Source: Aureimonas sp. AU20
GTDB taxonomy: Bacteria > Pseudomonadota > Alphaproteobacteria > Rhizobiales > Rhizobiaceae
Length of the DNA: 64,000 nt
Assembly: GCF_001442755.1 (NCBI RefSeq)
Contig: NZ_CP006367.1
Coordinates: forward strand, 744,001-808,000
Direction of reading: 5' to 3'
Under the pieces are notes generated by a model, which saw only the letters and a program-made list of their open reading frames with translations, had not been told where the DNA came from and did not search any database. This document shows positions 36,894-45,318 of this stretch, in pieces (positions within the stretch are counted from its first letter, which is position 1; the number at the start of each line of letters is the position of its first letter). The translations under genes and the position numbers were made by a program.

Positions 36894-37088
36894 TGGACGA
36901 TGGGTCCACTGTCCTGCCGCAGGGTTCGAACACGTCGGGCATAAAAGCCCACCCGCTGGCCGCGCGTCTCCTTCATTGCCGGCGACCACCCTTACGCCGC
37001 CCATCCCCCTCCACCCCTCGCCTCCGGTTGAACCCTCCGCGAAAAGGCTGATAGACCGGCCCATCGCGGCGCGGCAGGAGCGAAACAG

Positions 37089-38426
37089 GTGCGGGACGAG
37101 GAGCGGGGTTCGAAGGAAGGTTGGAGCACGCCGCGCGCGGGCGGCGGCTTTCTCCTGGCCGCACCCCAGTCCGGCAGCGGCAAGACGCTGGCGACCCTCG
37201 CGCTGCTGCGCCATCTCAAGCGGGCGGGCGTCGCGATGCGCTCCGCCAAGGCGGGGCCTGATTATATCGACCCGGCCTTTCACGCGGCGGCGACCGGCCA
37301 GCCCTCGGTCAATCTCGACCCCTATGCCATGCGGCCCGACCTGATCCGGGCGCTCGCCTGGGCCGACGCGCGCCCGCTCGTCGTGGAAGCGATGATGGGC
37401 CTTTACGACGGGGCGGCGGACGGCACGGGGTCGGCGGCGGATCTGGCCGTGCTGCTCGGGCTTCCCGTCGTGCTGCTGGTGGACTGCGCCCGGCAGTCGC
37501 ATTCCATCGCCGCCCTGGTGCGTGGCTTTCGCGACCATGACCCGCGCCTCCGCTTTGCCGGCGTCATGCTGAACCGCGTCGCCTCCGCCAGGCACGAAGT
37601 TCTGCTGAGAAACGCACTGGAGCCGCTCGGCCTTCCCGTTCTCGCCGTGTTGCCGCCCGAGCCATGCCTCGCGCTGCCCGAGCGCCATCTCGGCCTCGTG
37701 CAAGCCGGCGAACACAGTGATCTCGCCGGCTTTCTCGATCGCGCTGCCGGCTGGATGGAAAAGGGCCTCGCCCCCGGCGCGCTGGACGCCCTCCTGCAAC
37801 CAGGAGAGGCCCATGCCGCCACCGTGGCACCTTTGGCCCCGCTTGGGCAGCGCATCGCGGTCGCCCGCGACACGGCCTTCGCCTTTCTCTACCCGCATCT
37901 TCTGGAGGGCTGGCGGCAGGGCGGGGCGGCGCTTTCCTTCTTCTCCCCCTTGGGCGAAGAGGCGCCGGAGGCGGGCGCCGACGCCGTGTTCCTGCCCGGC
38001 GGCTATCCCGAGCTTCATGCCGGGCAACTGGCGTCCGCTGAGCGATTTCGCGCTGGAATGCACCAGGCCGCTTCGCGCGGCGCGCTGATCTATGGCGAAT
38101 GCGGGGGCTACATGACGCTGGGCGAAACGCTGACCGACGCCGAGGGAGCCGCGCATCCCATGCTCGGCCTCCTGCCGCTCGCCACGTCCTTCGCCGCGCG
38201 GCAGCGGCACCTCGGCTATCGCCGCCTCAGCCCGCTTCCCGGCGCGCCCTGGCCCCATGCGCTGACGGGCCATGAGTTCCACTATGCCACGATCACAGGG
38301 GAGGGCGCGGCCGATCGCCTGTTCGAGGCGCGCGATGCGCTGGGCACCGATCTCGGCGCGATGGGGCTTCGGTGCGGCCGCGTCATGGGCTCGTTCGCCC
38401 ATGTGATCGACGGGACCCTGGCGTGA
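37089..38426 (+). CDS. cobB: Cobyrinate / hydrogenobyrinate a,c-diamide synthase CobB (CbiA)
   Basis: CobB amidates the a and c carboxylates using glutamine and ATP. The 445-aa product begins with a P-loop domain (AAPQSGSGKTLATLALLRHL, from residue 24), SAKAGPDYIDPAFH, VEAMMGLYDG and VDCARQSHSIAAL. It ends with a glutamine amidotransferase domain: FLPGGYPELHA, the nucleophile Cys338 in YGECGGYM, GYRRL and HEFHYAT. The start is a GTG at 37089 with AGGAG eight bases upstream. The preceding 400 bases contain a broken copy of its own 5' end. The stop overlaps the cobC GTG start. Confidence 0.95.
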   Translation: MRDEERGSKEGWSTPRAGGGFLLAAPQSGSGKTLATLALLRHLKRAGVAMRSAKAGPDYIDPAFHAAATGQPSVNLDPYAMRPDLIRALAWADARPLVVEAMMGLYDGAADGTGSAADLAVLLGLPVVLLVDCARQSHSIAALVRGFRDHDPRLRFAGVMLNRVASARHEVLLRNALEPLGLPVLAVLPPEPCLALPERHLGLVQAGEHSDLAGFLDRAAGWMEKGLAPGALDALLQPGEAHAATVAPLAPLGQRIAVARDTAFAFLYPHLLEGWRQGGAALSFFSPLGEEAPEAGADAVFLPGGYPELHAGQLASAERFRAGMHQAASRGALIYGECGGYMTLGETLTDAEGAAHPMLGLLPLATSFAARQRHLGYRRLSPLPGAPWPHALTGHEFHYATITGEGAADRLFEARDALGTDLGAMGLRCGRVMGSFAHVIDGTLA

Positions 38427-39439
38427 AGGAGGCGCTGCATCACGGCGGGGCGCTCGACGCCGCCGTGGCGCGCTTCGGCGGCGCGCGGGGCGATTGGCTC
38501 GACCTGTCCACCGGCATCAATCCTGTGCCGCCGCCCCTACCGGGCATCGAGCCCGAGCTTTGGGCGCGCCTGCCGGAGCGGGCGCTGGAGGCGCGCGCCA
38601 AAGACGCGCTGCGCCGCTTTGCCGGCGCGGGCGAGGGGGCGGGCGTCGCGTTGGCGCCGGGCACGCAAGCGCTGATCGCCCTCCTGCCGCATCTTTTCAC
38701 GCCCGGCCCGGCCGCCGTGCTGTTTCCCAGCTACGAGGAACATGGCCGCGCTCTGGCAGCGGCGGGCCACGTCGTGTCGCGCTTCTCAACGCTGGCCGAG
38801 ATCGCCCCGCAGACGCGGCTGGCGGTGCTCGTTTCGCCCAACAACCCGGACGGACGGCGCTTCTCGCCGGGCGACGTGCTCTCGCTAGCGGATCGGCTGG
38901 GGAGCCAAGGCGGGCTCTTCGTGCTCGACGAAGCCTTCGCCGACGCCGAGCCTGAGCAGAGCCTCAGCCGCGAGGTCGGGCGGCCGGGGCTTCTCGTTCT
39001 TCGCTCCTTCGGCAAGTTCTTCGGCCTCGCGGGGCTGCGCTTCGGCGCGGCCTTATGCGAGCCGGCGCTGGCCGCGCGGATCGAGACGCGGCTCGGCCCC
39101 TGGGCCGTGTCCGGCCCGGCGCTTGCGCTTGCCGCCGGGCTGATGGCGGACGAGGCGGGCGTCGCGCGCCTGCGCGCCGGCATCGCCGCCCGCGCCGTGC
39201 TGACGCGTCGCGCCCTAGCAGCGGCGGGGCTGGAGCCCGTCGGCGGCACAGCCCTGTTCTCGCTTCTTCAGGTGCCGGAGGCCGCTGGTCTGTTCGAGGC
39301 GCTGGCGCGCCGCCACATCCTGACGCGCCCTTTCCCCTATCGCGCCGACTGGCTGCGGATCGGCACGGTGCGGAACGAAGCGGAGGCGGAGCGGCTGACG
39401 GAGGCGCTGCGCGAAGCACGAGCCGAGGTCGGATGCTGA
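38423..39439 (+). CDS. cobC: L-threonine-phosphate decarboxylase-like aminotransferase CobC
   Basis: A PLP-dependent class I/II aminotransferase-fold enzyme. CobC (CobD in Salmonella) makes (R)-1-amino-2-propanol phosphate, the linker of the lower loop. The 338-aa protein starts VKEALHHGGALDAAVARFGG and shows LDLSTGINPVPPPLP, LVSPNNPDGRRF, FVLDEAFAD and the PLP lysine K198 in RSFGKFFGLAGLRFG, with a C-terminal DWLRIGTVRN. The GTG start overlaps the cobB stop by four bases. cobD follows after a 381-base gap containing a broken cobD fragment. Confidence 0.93.
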   Translation: MKEALHHGGALDAAVARFGGARGDWLDLSTGINPVPPPLPGIEPELWARLPERALEARAKDALRRFAGAGEGAGVALAPGTQALIALLPHLFTPGPAAVLFPSYEEHGRALAAAGHVVSRFSTLAEIAPQTRLAVLVSPNNPDGRRFSPGDVLSLADRLGSQGGLFVLDEAFADAEPEQSLSREVGRPGLLVLRSFGKFFGLAGLRFGAALCEPALAARIETRLGPWAVSGPALALAAGLMADEAGVARLRAGIAARAVLTRRALAAAGLEPVGGTALFSLLQVPEAAGLFEALARRHILTRPFPYRADWLRIGTVRNEAEAERLTEALREARAEVGC

Positions 39440-39559
39440 AGCGGGCGGATGTTTGTCGGGCAGGATCGGCGCGTCGCGTGCGGTCGGGTGAGGCCGAAGG
39501 CCCAGGCGCGCGTCTGACTGACGGTCGGGCAACGAGCGCCAATGCAGTAGGGACAAAGC

Positions 39560-39770
39560 TCCCTTCGATCACGTCACTTGAACCTCGACCAAGGCCTGAT
39601 CCCATCGCCCTCCGCGCTGCGACCGATGATGTCCGCCACCACTCGAAAGATCGTGGGCGGCGTAGACCATATCCGGCCGGTGCCTTCGGCATCTTGATCG
39701 GAGCGACGGCTCGTCGGCTTCAACGGCCCGTTTTCGGGTTCGTCCCTCGATCGGCCTTCGCGACATCGGT
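39560..39770 (+). pseudogene. Decayed copy of the 5' end of cobD (cbiB)
   Basis: Here FGILIGATARRLQRPVFGFV can be read, followed by PRSAFATSVGI. It matches intact CobD FGVLIGAADRGLNRPAFGFA, LRRALGVLAI starting about 220 bases further on. At DNA level TTCGGCATCTTGATCGGAGC against TTCGGCGTCTTGATCGGAGC is nearly identical. The upstream part (TTGAACCTCGACCAAGGCC and GATCCCATCG) loosely tracks the cobD codons for LIDRVLGDPDW, but the frame is broken. Homology fades after about residue 60 of CobD. The flanks (39440-39560 and 39770-39820) contain nothing recognisable. Confidence 0.8.
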
Positions 39771-39820
39771 TGGAATTTTCCCGGCCATGCCTCCTCAACC
39801 CTCGCGAGGGACGTGAGCCC

Positions 39821-40783
39821 ATGGTCCTGTTTCTCGCGACCTTGATTGATCGTGTTCTAGGCGATCCCGACTGGCTTTGGCGGCGCTGGCCGCATCCGGT
39901 GGTTCTGTTCGGCGTCTTGATCGGAGCGGCGGATCGCGGGCTGAACCGGCCCGCCTTCGGCTTTGCGCTGCGCCGCGCGCTCGGCGTGCTGGCGATCCTG
40001 CTGCTGCTCGCGCTCGCCATTGCCGCAGGCCTTGCGATCCAGCGCTTGTTTGCCGGCTTCGGATGGGCCGGCCTGATTCTTGAGGCTGTGGTCGCCTCCT
40101 TGTTTCTGGCGCGAAAAAGCCTTGGCGACCATGTGCTGGCCGTGAAGCGCGCGTTGAAGGAGGGCGGGCTCGGACCGGGGCGGCAGGCCGTGTCGATGAT
40201 CGTCGGACGCGATCCCGATCAGTTAGACGAAGCCGGGGTTTGCCGCGCGGCGATCGAAAGTCTGGCCGAGAACGCATCGGACGGCGTGGTCGCGCCCTGG
40301 ATGGCACTCGCGCTCTTCGGCCTACCCGGCCTTCTCGCCTACAAGATGGTCAACACTGCCGATTCCATGATCGGCCATCGCTCCGAGCGCCACCTCGCTT
40401 TCGGCTGGGGCGCGGCGCGGCTGGACGATCTCCTCAATCTTGCCCCCGCCCGGCTCACCGCGCTGCTCTTCGCGGCGGTCGCGGCGCTCAAGCCCGGGCA
40501 GGGCGCCGGTGCGCGGGCGCTCAAGGTGGCGTGGCGCGACGCCCCCTCGCACCGCTCGCCCAATGCCGGCTGGCCGGAAGCCGCCATGGCGGGCGCGCTG
40601 GGCCTGTCGCTCGGCGGCTCGCGCCGCTATGGCGCGCTGGTGGTGGAGGCGCCTTGCCTCGGCGCTGAGGGGCGGCGCGAGGCCGCGCCCGCCGATATCG
40701 GCGCGGCGCTCCGCCTGTTCGGCTTCGCCATGGATGCGCTTCTCCTCCTCTCGCTCGCCATCGCCGTGGTCGGGAATATCTGA
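39821..40783 (+). CDS. cobD: Adenosylcobinamide-phosphate synthase CobD (CbiB)
   Basis: An integral membrane enzyme that attaches aminopropanol (phosphate) to adenosylcobyric acid. The 320-aa protein has about five hydrophobic segments and the family motifs LIDRVLGDPDWLWRRWPHPV, the RKSLGDHV element, VSMIVGRDPDQLDEAGVCRA and AIESLAENASDGVVAPW. The YKMVNTADSMIGHRSERHLAFGWGAARLDD core is also clear. GAGGGA lies upstream of ATG 39821; an earlier in-frame start at 39770 overlaps the relic and is not favoured. Its TGA stop is the first base triplet of a dispersed repeat. Confidence 0.94.
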   Translation: MVLFLATLIDRVLGDPDWLWRRWPHPVVLFGVLIGAADRGLNRPAFGFALRRALGVLAILLLLALAIAAGLAIQRLFAGFGWAGLILEAVVASLFLARKSLGDHVLAVKRALKEGGLGPGRQAVSMIVGRDPDQLDEAGVCRAAIESLAENASDGVVAPWMALALFGLPGLLAYKMVNTADSMIGHRSERHLAFGWGAARLDDLLNLAPARLTALLFAAVAALKPGQGAGARALKVAWRDAPSHRSPNAGWPEAAMAGALGLSLGGSRRYGALVVEAPCLGAEGRREAAPADIGAALRLFGFAMDALLLLSLAIAVVGNI

Positions 40784-40985
40784 GAGCCTGTTCGAAAATT
40801 CCTCGGCGGGGGCGGAGCAAGGGATTTCACGTCGCCGCGAGACGCCGAACTTGAGCGATGCGAGGGCGCATCGGCGGAGATCGGCAACGGTCCGTACGGA
40901 TGGGCGAGCGCTGCTGTTTCCCAGGAGCCATGGCGAAGAGCACCGTCGAACCGACCTGACCCTTTTGCCGAGTAGGCCCCAGGCC
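40781..40985 (+). repeat. Dispersed repeat, copy A (about 0.2 kb)
   Basis: The copy begins with TGAGAGCCTGTTCGAAAA, whose first three bases are the cobD stop. It continues through GCAAGGGATTT and the hairpin-forming GCGATGCGAGGGCGCATCGG (about 40853-40872), then GGCAACGGTCC. It runs out at CCCTTTTGCCGAGTAGGCCCC. The same order of blocks occurs near 48.4 kb, and reversed near 62.3 kb. The ends are imperfect inverted repeats, as in a decayed MITE-like element. No coding capacity is seen. Confidence 0.7.
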
Positions 40986-41067
40986 CCTCGATATTTTTGC
41001 GCTGCGTCATAGCTTCGCCCGAGCCCTCTGCCAGCGTGCCGCCACCTGCCATTCGAGGATCAGAGAC

Positions 41068-42732
41068 ATGGCCGAAACCGACACCAAGGCGCCCTTCGCC
41101 TCTCCCGGCCTGTCCAACGGCGCGGCGATGCGGCGTGGCGGGCCGCCCGTGCCGGCCTGGCTGCGCCAATCCTTCGCGCAGACGATGCGCGGCGTGCCGG
41201 AGGTCGAGACGCTGCGCTTCGGCCGGGAGGCTTCGGGCGACGCCGGCTCGACGGCGATCCGCGACGCCGGAGACCTCGCCCGCCATTTCAACCCGTTCCA
41301 AGGCGAGATCGACGCCAAGGGGCGTGTTCTGGGCGGCACCGGCACCACCACGATCAATTCCGAGGTGCAGAACTATCGCGGCGATTTCGGCGCGGGAAAC
41401 CATGTGTTCGAGCCGGATGGGCTGCGCCTCCAGGCGACGGTCGATGCCGGGCGCTTCGACTCCTACCTCAGAGGCGACATCACGCGCCGAAAGGGCGGCT
41501 TCAACAGCAATCCGCCGGGCGGCACCGTGCCGACGCGCCTGTCCGACATCGGCTTGCGACCGGGGGACCTCGATAAGGTCACGGTCGGCGACGTCACCAC
41601 CAACGGGCCGGGCGGGCTCGCCACGGTCGCCGCGATCGACCGCGCGGCGGGCACGATCGTCTTCGAGGCCGTTTCGGGCGGCGCGCGGGCGGACTATGCC
41701 GGCAATTTCCACCTGACCTTCACGCGCTTCGCCTTCGCGCCTCTCGCCGCGCCCGCCGCGATCGAGGAAGGGGTGACGCAGGAGGTGCAATTGTCGCGCC
41801 CCCTGCCGCCCGGCATCGTGCCCGGATGCTTCGCGCGCGGCGTCAAGCGCGGGCCACAGCCGAGCAACGATCCGCGCAGCATCGCGCAGGCCTGCGTCGC
41901 CTCGATCTCGGCCGACCGGCGCACCGTGCGCTTCGACCGGCCGCTGCGCTTCGGCGCGCCCATGCTGGCGGCGGAGGGGGACGGGCTCCTGTTCCTGCCC
42001 GGCCTCTGGTCCGGCCAGATCTGGTCGAAGCGCTCCTACGGCCCTCAGCGTCAAGGGCTCTCCGTCCAGGCAATCCGCATCGAGGCGAGCTTTCCCGCCC
42101 TGCCGAACTATCGCGGCGACACGGCCTACACCCGGGCCGACGTGGAAGCGGTGCTCAACGCCAATTCCGGCATGCCCTGGGGCTTTTGGCCGGCGCTTTG
42201 GCTCTACACGTGGCGGCCCGGTCCGAAGGGCATCGGCCAGCGCATCGTGCCGCAGGCGCGCAACGGCTGGGCCGAGGTCGATATCCTGGAACTCTTCACC
42301 CGGCTGGGGCAGGGGCCTTCGGTTTGGTCCGGCAATCTGCACAACCAACCCTATTCGCGCGTCCGCGCCTTGGCGCCGCAGGGAGGCGACGCGGCGCAGA
42401 ATGGCGGCGCGTGGCGCGCCTCCGCACCCGACAAGAAGCTGCTTTCGGCCAATGCCAGCACGCTTCTCCTGCCACGGCCCATGGCTGACGGTGAGCGCCA
42501 TTCCTTCGGCATCGTGTGGACGCGGGGTCAGGTCGTCCACTACATGGACGACCGTCCGATCTGCGTCAGCGACTGGCCGCTGCAGGTGGACTATCCCCAC
42601 CAGCTCGGCCTCAATCTAGCCTGCGGCTCGCTCGCCGGCTTCAATCCCGTCGCGCTGTTCTTTCCGCAGACGCAAGCCGATGCTCAGAAGCAGTCGATGA
42701 CGATCCATTCCGTACAGAGCTGGGAGGCCTGA
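41068..42732 (+). CDS. Glycoside hydrolase family 16-like protein
   Basis: A 554-aa protein whose C-terminal 250 residues look like a GH16 (laminarinase / endo-beta-glucanase / ExoK-like) domain. These include PWGFWPALWLYTW, then AEVDILELF with the E-x-D-x-x-E catalytic layout (E403, D405, E408), HSFGIVWTRGQVVHYMDDRP and LGLNLACGS. The N-terminal 330 residues contain beta-rich sequence of unknown fold (TTTINSEVQNYRGDFGAGNH, GDVTTNGPGGLATVAAIDR). There is no N-terminal hydrophobic signal peptide, which is odd for a polysaccharidase and hints at non-Sec export or internal use. No neighbouring polysaccharide genes are visible. Confidence 0.72.
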   Translation: MAETDTKAPFASPGLSNGAAMRRGGPPVPAWLRQSFAQTMRGVPEVETLRFGREASGDAGSTAIRDAGDLARHFNPFQGEIDAKGRVLGGTGTTTINSEVQNYRGDFGAGNHVFEPDGLRLQATVDAGRFDSYLRGDITRRKGGFNSNPPGGTVPTRLSDIGLRPGDLDKVTVGDVTTNGPGGLATVAAIDRAAGTIVFEAVSGGARADYAGNFHLTFTRFAFAPLAAPAAIEEGVTQEVQLSRPLPPGIVPGCFARGVKRGPQPSNDPRSIAQACVASISADRRTVRFDRPLRFGAPMLAAEGDGLLFLPGLWSGQIWSKRSYGPQRQGLSVQAIRIEASFPALPNYRGDTAYTRADVEAVLNANSGMPWGFWPALWLYTWRPGPKGIGQRIVPQARNGWAEVDILELFTRLGQGPSVWSGNLHNQPYSRVRALAPQGGDAAQNGGAWRASAPDKKLLSANASTLLLPRPMADGERHSFGIVWTRGQVVHYMDDRPICVSDWPLQVDYPHQLGLNLACGSLAGFNPVALFFPQTQADAQKQSMTIHSVQSWEA

Positions 42733-42738
42733 GAGAGT

Positions 42739-42945
42739 TCAGCCCTCGACGGGACGGTCGGGAAGTTCGGGCGTGGAGCCGGAACGGACCTTGCCCTGGC
42801 CCTTGTTCTGATCATGACCCTGGCCGTTCCCCTGGCCGGGCGCTTCGTCGGGTTCGCGCGGCTGCACGAGCCCGTCCTCGCCGATTGGCTCGGGCAGGAT
42901 CGGGTCGGGTGCGTTGCGCTCGGGGCTATCGGACAGGTTCGACAT
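42739..42945 (-). CDS. Hypothetical protein, 68 aa, low complexity
   Basis: A small hydrophilic protein, rich in Pro, Gly, Gln and acidic residues (DPILPEPIGEDGLVQPREPD, then GQGNGQGHDQNKGQG), probably disordered. I do not recognise a family. The ATG follows GGAG at acceptable spacing, and the end converges on the GH16 gene six bases away. It may be a small stress-type protein like its neighbours, or not expressed. Confidence 0.45.
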   Translation of the reverse strand: MSNLSDSPERNAPDPILPEPIGEDGLVQPREPDEAPGQGNGQGHDQNKGQGKVRSGSTPELPDRPVEG

Positions 42946-43007
42946 GGGGACGGGCTCCGTTCACCAGCCCAAACCCCGCGCCCTACCTGCCAGTTCCAGG
43001 TGAGACA

Positions 43008-43190
43008 TCATGGCCCGCCGGCGAGCGAGCCCATGACCATCATCACCAGATCGTCGAGATCGACCGGGCCGTTGATCTCGACCCTGTCGGAACCCGGCTG
43101 GACCCGCAGCGCGCCTTCGCTGTTGCCCGCCTGACGCTGGAGCTCGTCCAGGATTGATTGGCGCACGGTGTCCCCGGCATCGGCGGTCAT
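43008..43190 (-). CDS. Hypothetical protein, 60 aa
   Basis: A 60-aa protein with amphipathic helix DTVRQSILDELQRQAGN and a C-terminal VDLDDLVMMVMGSLAGG. No family is recognised. Support comes from context: its ATG overlaps the stop of the CsbD-like gene upstream (ATGA), so the two appear to be translated together. Confidence 0.55.
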   Translation of the reverse strand: MTADAGDTVRQSILDELQRQAGNSEGALRVQPGSDRVEINGPVDLDDLVMMVMGSLAGGP

Positions 43191-43384
43191 CGGCGGATGC
43201 CTTCCTGCGTCGGGCGCGGCGTGGCGCGAAGATCGGGCCGCCCGTCCACGGCGGGGCTGCGCCCGTCCGCGATGTCGCGGCGCCCGTCCTCCTGCAGGCG
43301 GGCGTCGCCGGTGATTTCGGCGACGACCTCCTTGGCGGTGCCGCCGATGCGCTTGCCCAGCGAGGCGATCGGATGGTCGCTCAT
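43187..43384 (-). CDS. CsbD-like stress-response protein, 65 aa
   Basis: A short hydrophilic protein. Its segment IGGTAKEVVAEITGDARLQE plus DGRRDIADG resembles the GKAKEAVGKVTGDEKLEAEG pattern of the CsbD family, which is induced by general stress in several bacteria. The biochemical function is unknown. It starts at ATG 43382-43384 after a purine-rich GGGAGAGACC site, and is overlapped by the next small gene. Confidence 0.65.
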   Translation of the reverse strand: MSDHPIASLGKRIGGTAKEVVAEITGDARLQEDGRRDIADGRSPAVDGRPDLRATPRPTQEGIRR

Positions 43385-43447
43385 GTCGGTCTCTCCCTTT
43401 CGTTCTGAGGGGGAAACGGACGGAGCGCCGATCGGTTCGAGTTGGCT

Positions 43448-44074
43448 TTAGGTGCGGTTCACCGAATGGGAGAAGATGTCCTCCTCGTCCCAGCCGAGAA
43501 GGTCGAGCTTGGCGCGCGTCGGCAAGAACTCGAAGGCGGCCTTGGCGAGATCGGTGCGCTCCTCGCGCTCCAGCCGCTGCAGGAGCACGCCCATCAGGTC
43601 ATGGAGATAAAGGACGTCGGAGGCGGCGTAGTCGAGCTGCGCCGGGGTCAGCGTCTCCGCCGCCCAGTCGGACGACTGCTGCTGCTTCGACAGGTCCGTG
43701 CCGATCAGCTCCTTGGCGAGATCCTTCAAGCCGTGCCGGTCGGTATAGGTGCGCACCAGCCGCGAGGCGATCTTGGTGCAGAAGACCGGCTGCGTCATGA
43801 CGCCGAACGCATGGTAGAGCGCGGCGATGTCGAAGCGGGCGTAGTGGAAGATCTTGACCTTGGTCGTGTCGGCCAGGAGCTTGCAGAGATTGGGCGCCTC
43901 GCGCTGGCCCTTGGCGATCTGCACGATGTCGGCCGTGCCGTCGCCCGGCGAAAGCTGCACCACGCAGAGCCGGTCGCGCCTGGTGTCGAGCCCCAGCGTT
44001 TCCGTGTCGATGGCGACCGAGCCGGTGTAGCGGGACAGGTCGGGCAGGTCGCCCTTGTGAACGCGAATGGTCAT
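43448..44074 (-). CDS. RNase D-like 3'-5' exonuclease
   Basis: A 208-aa DEDDy exonuclease domain. Exo I is VAIDTETLGLDTRRDRLCVV, Exo II is KIFHYARFDIAALYHAFG and Exo III is LDYAASDVLYLHDLMGVL, with the Tyr of the DEDDy class four residues before the final Asp. It lacks the HRDC domains of E. coli RNase D, as is usual for the short rhizobial form, which probably acts in 3' processing of stable RNAs. GGTTTGCAGCAT-type context upstream is unremarkable. Confidence 0.92.
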   Translation of the reverse strand: MTIRVHKGDLPDLSRYTGSVAIDTETLGLDTRRDRLCVVQLSPGDGTADIVQIAKGQREAPNLCKLLADTTKVKIFHYARFDIAALYHAFGVMTQPVFCTKIASRLVRTYTDRHGLKDLAKELIGTDLSKQQQSSDWAAETLTPAQLDYAASDVLYLHDLMGVLLQRLEREERTDLAKAAFEFLPTRAKLDLLGWDEEDIFSHSVNRT

Positions 44075-44268
44075 GACGCGGCAAACTCCGAAGGCGGGAA
44101 CCCCCGGACGAGCCGGGGCGAGATGTCATGGTCTCGTCGCCTACAGCATCGGGCGGCAAATCGGAACGCTTTTTCGGACGGAGCGGAGGGACCGAACGGC
44201 CGGGCGCCGCGTTGTCGGCTGGGTTCGATCGCGATATGGGGAGCGAGGCGAGCAGGAAGGGACGCGCG

Positions 44269-45312
44269 ATGAAAGCCATGATCTTCGAGGCCTTCGGGGC
44301 GCGGCCCGAGATTCGCGACGTGCCGGACGCGACGCCCACCGACGACGGCGTGGTGATCGAGGTCGTGGCGACCGGCCTGTGCCGCAGCGACTGGCACGGC
44401 TGGAAGGGCCATGACAGCGACATTCGCCTGCCGCACGTGCCGGGCCACGAGTTCGCCGGCACGGTGGCGGCGGTCGGGCGCAACGTGCGCGGCTTTCGCG
44501 TGGGCGAGCGGGTCACCGTGCCCTTCATCGCCGCCTGCGGCCATTGCGGGGAGTGCCGCGCGGGCCAGCAGCAAGTCTGCGAGGCGCAGTTCCAGCCGGG
44601 CTTTACGCATTGGGGCTCCTTCGCCGAGTTCGTGGCGATCTCGCGCGCCGACGAGAATCTGGTGCGCCTGCCCGAAAGCCTCGACTTCGCCACCGCCGCA
44701 AGCCTCGGTTGCCGCTTCGCCACCTCGTTTCGCGCCGTGGTGGACCAGGGCCGGGCGCGCGGCGGCGAATGGGTCGCCGTGCATGGTAGCGGTGGCGTCG
44801 GCCTCTCCGCCGTCATGATCGCCGCTGCGCTCGGCGCGCGGGTGGTGGCGGTGGACGTCGCGCCCTCCAAGCTGGCGCTGGCCAAGGCGATGGGCGCGGA
44901 GGCGGTGGTCAACGCGCGTGAGGTGGCGGACGTCGCCGAGGCCGTGCGCGAGATCACCGGCGGCGGCGCGCATCTTTCGTTGGACGCGCTCGGCCATTCC
45001 GAGACCTGCCGGAATTCGATCCGCAACCTGCGCCGGCGCGGGCGGCACGTGCAGGTCGGGCTCATGCTGGGCGAGCACACGGCGCCCGCCATTCCCATGG
45101 CGCAGGTGATCGCGCACGAGCTGGAAATCTACGGCAGCCACGGCATGCAGTCCTGGCGCTACGAGGCGATGATGGCGATGATCGAGGCCGGCACGCTCCA
45201 GCCCCAGCGCCTGATCGGCGAGCGGCTGACGCTGGCCGAGGCTGTGCCCGCCCTCATGGCCATGGACAGCCAGGCGCCGGACGGAATCGCCATCATCGAC
45301 CCGCGAGCCTGA
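44269..45312 (+). CDS. Zinc-dependent alcohol dehydrogenase family protein
   Basis: A 347-aa MDR-superfamily oxidoreductase. Catalytic zinc ligands are in [10 protein letters not shown] (Cys37) and HVPGHEFAG (His and Glu), and the structural zinc cysteines are in [15 protein letters not shown]. The cofactor-binding [20 protein letters not shown] lies near residue 166. The closest family features are those of zinc alcohol dehydrogenases acting on small alcohols or aldehydes; the substrate is unknown. ATG 44269 follows AGGAAGGGA; upstream in-frame starts are weaker. A CHASE3 gene follows after six bases. Confidence 0.88.
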   Translation: MKAMIFEAFGARPEIRDVPDATPTDDGVVIEVVATGLCRSDWHGWKGHDSDIRLPHVPGHEFAGTVAAVGRNVRGFRVGERVTVPFIAACGHCGECRAGQQQVCEAQFQPGFTHWGSFAEFVAISRADENLVRLPESLDFATAASLGCRFATSFRAVVDQGRARGGEWVAVHGSGGVGLSAVMIAAALGARVVAVDVAPSKLALAKAMGAEAVVNAREVADVAEAVREITGGGAHLSLDALGHSETCRNSIRNLRRRGRHVQVGLMLGEHTAPAIPMAQVIAHELEIYGSHGMQSWRYEAMMAMIEAGTLQPQRLIGERLTLAEAVPALMAMDSQAPDGIAIIDPRA

Positions 45313-45318
45313 CGCGGG

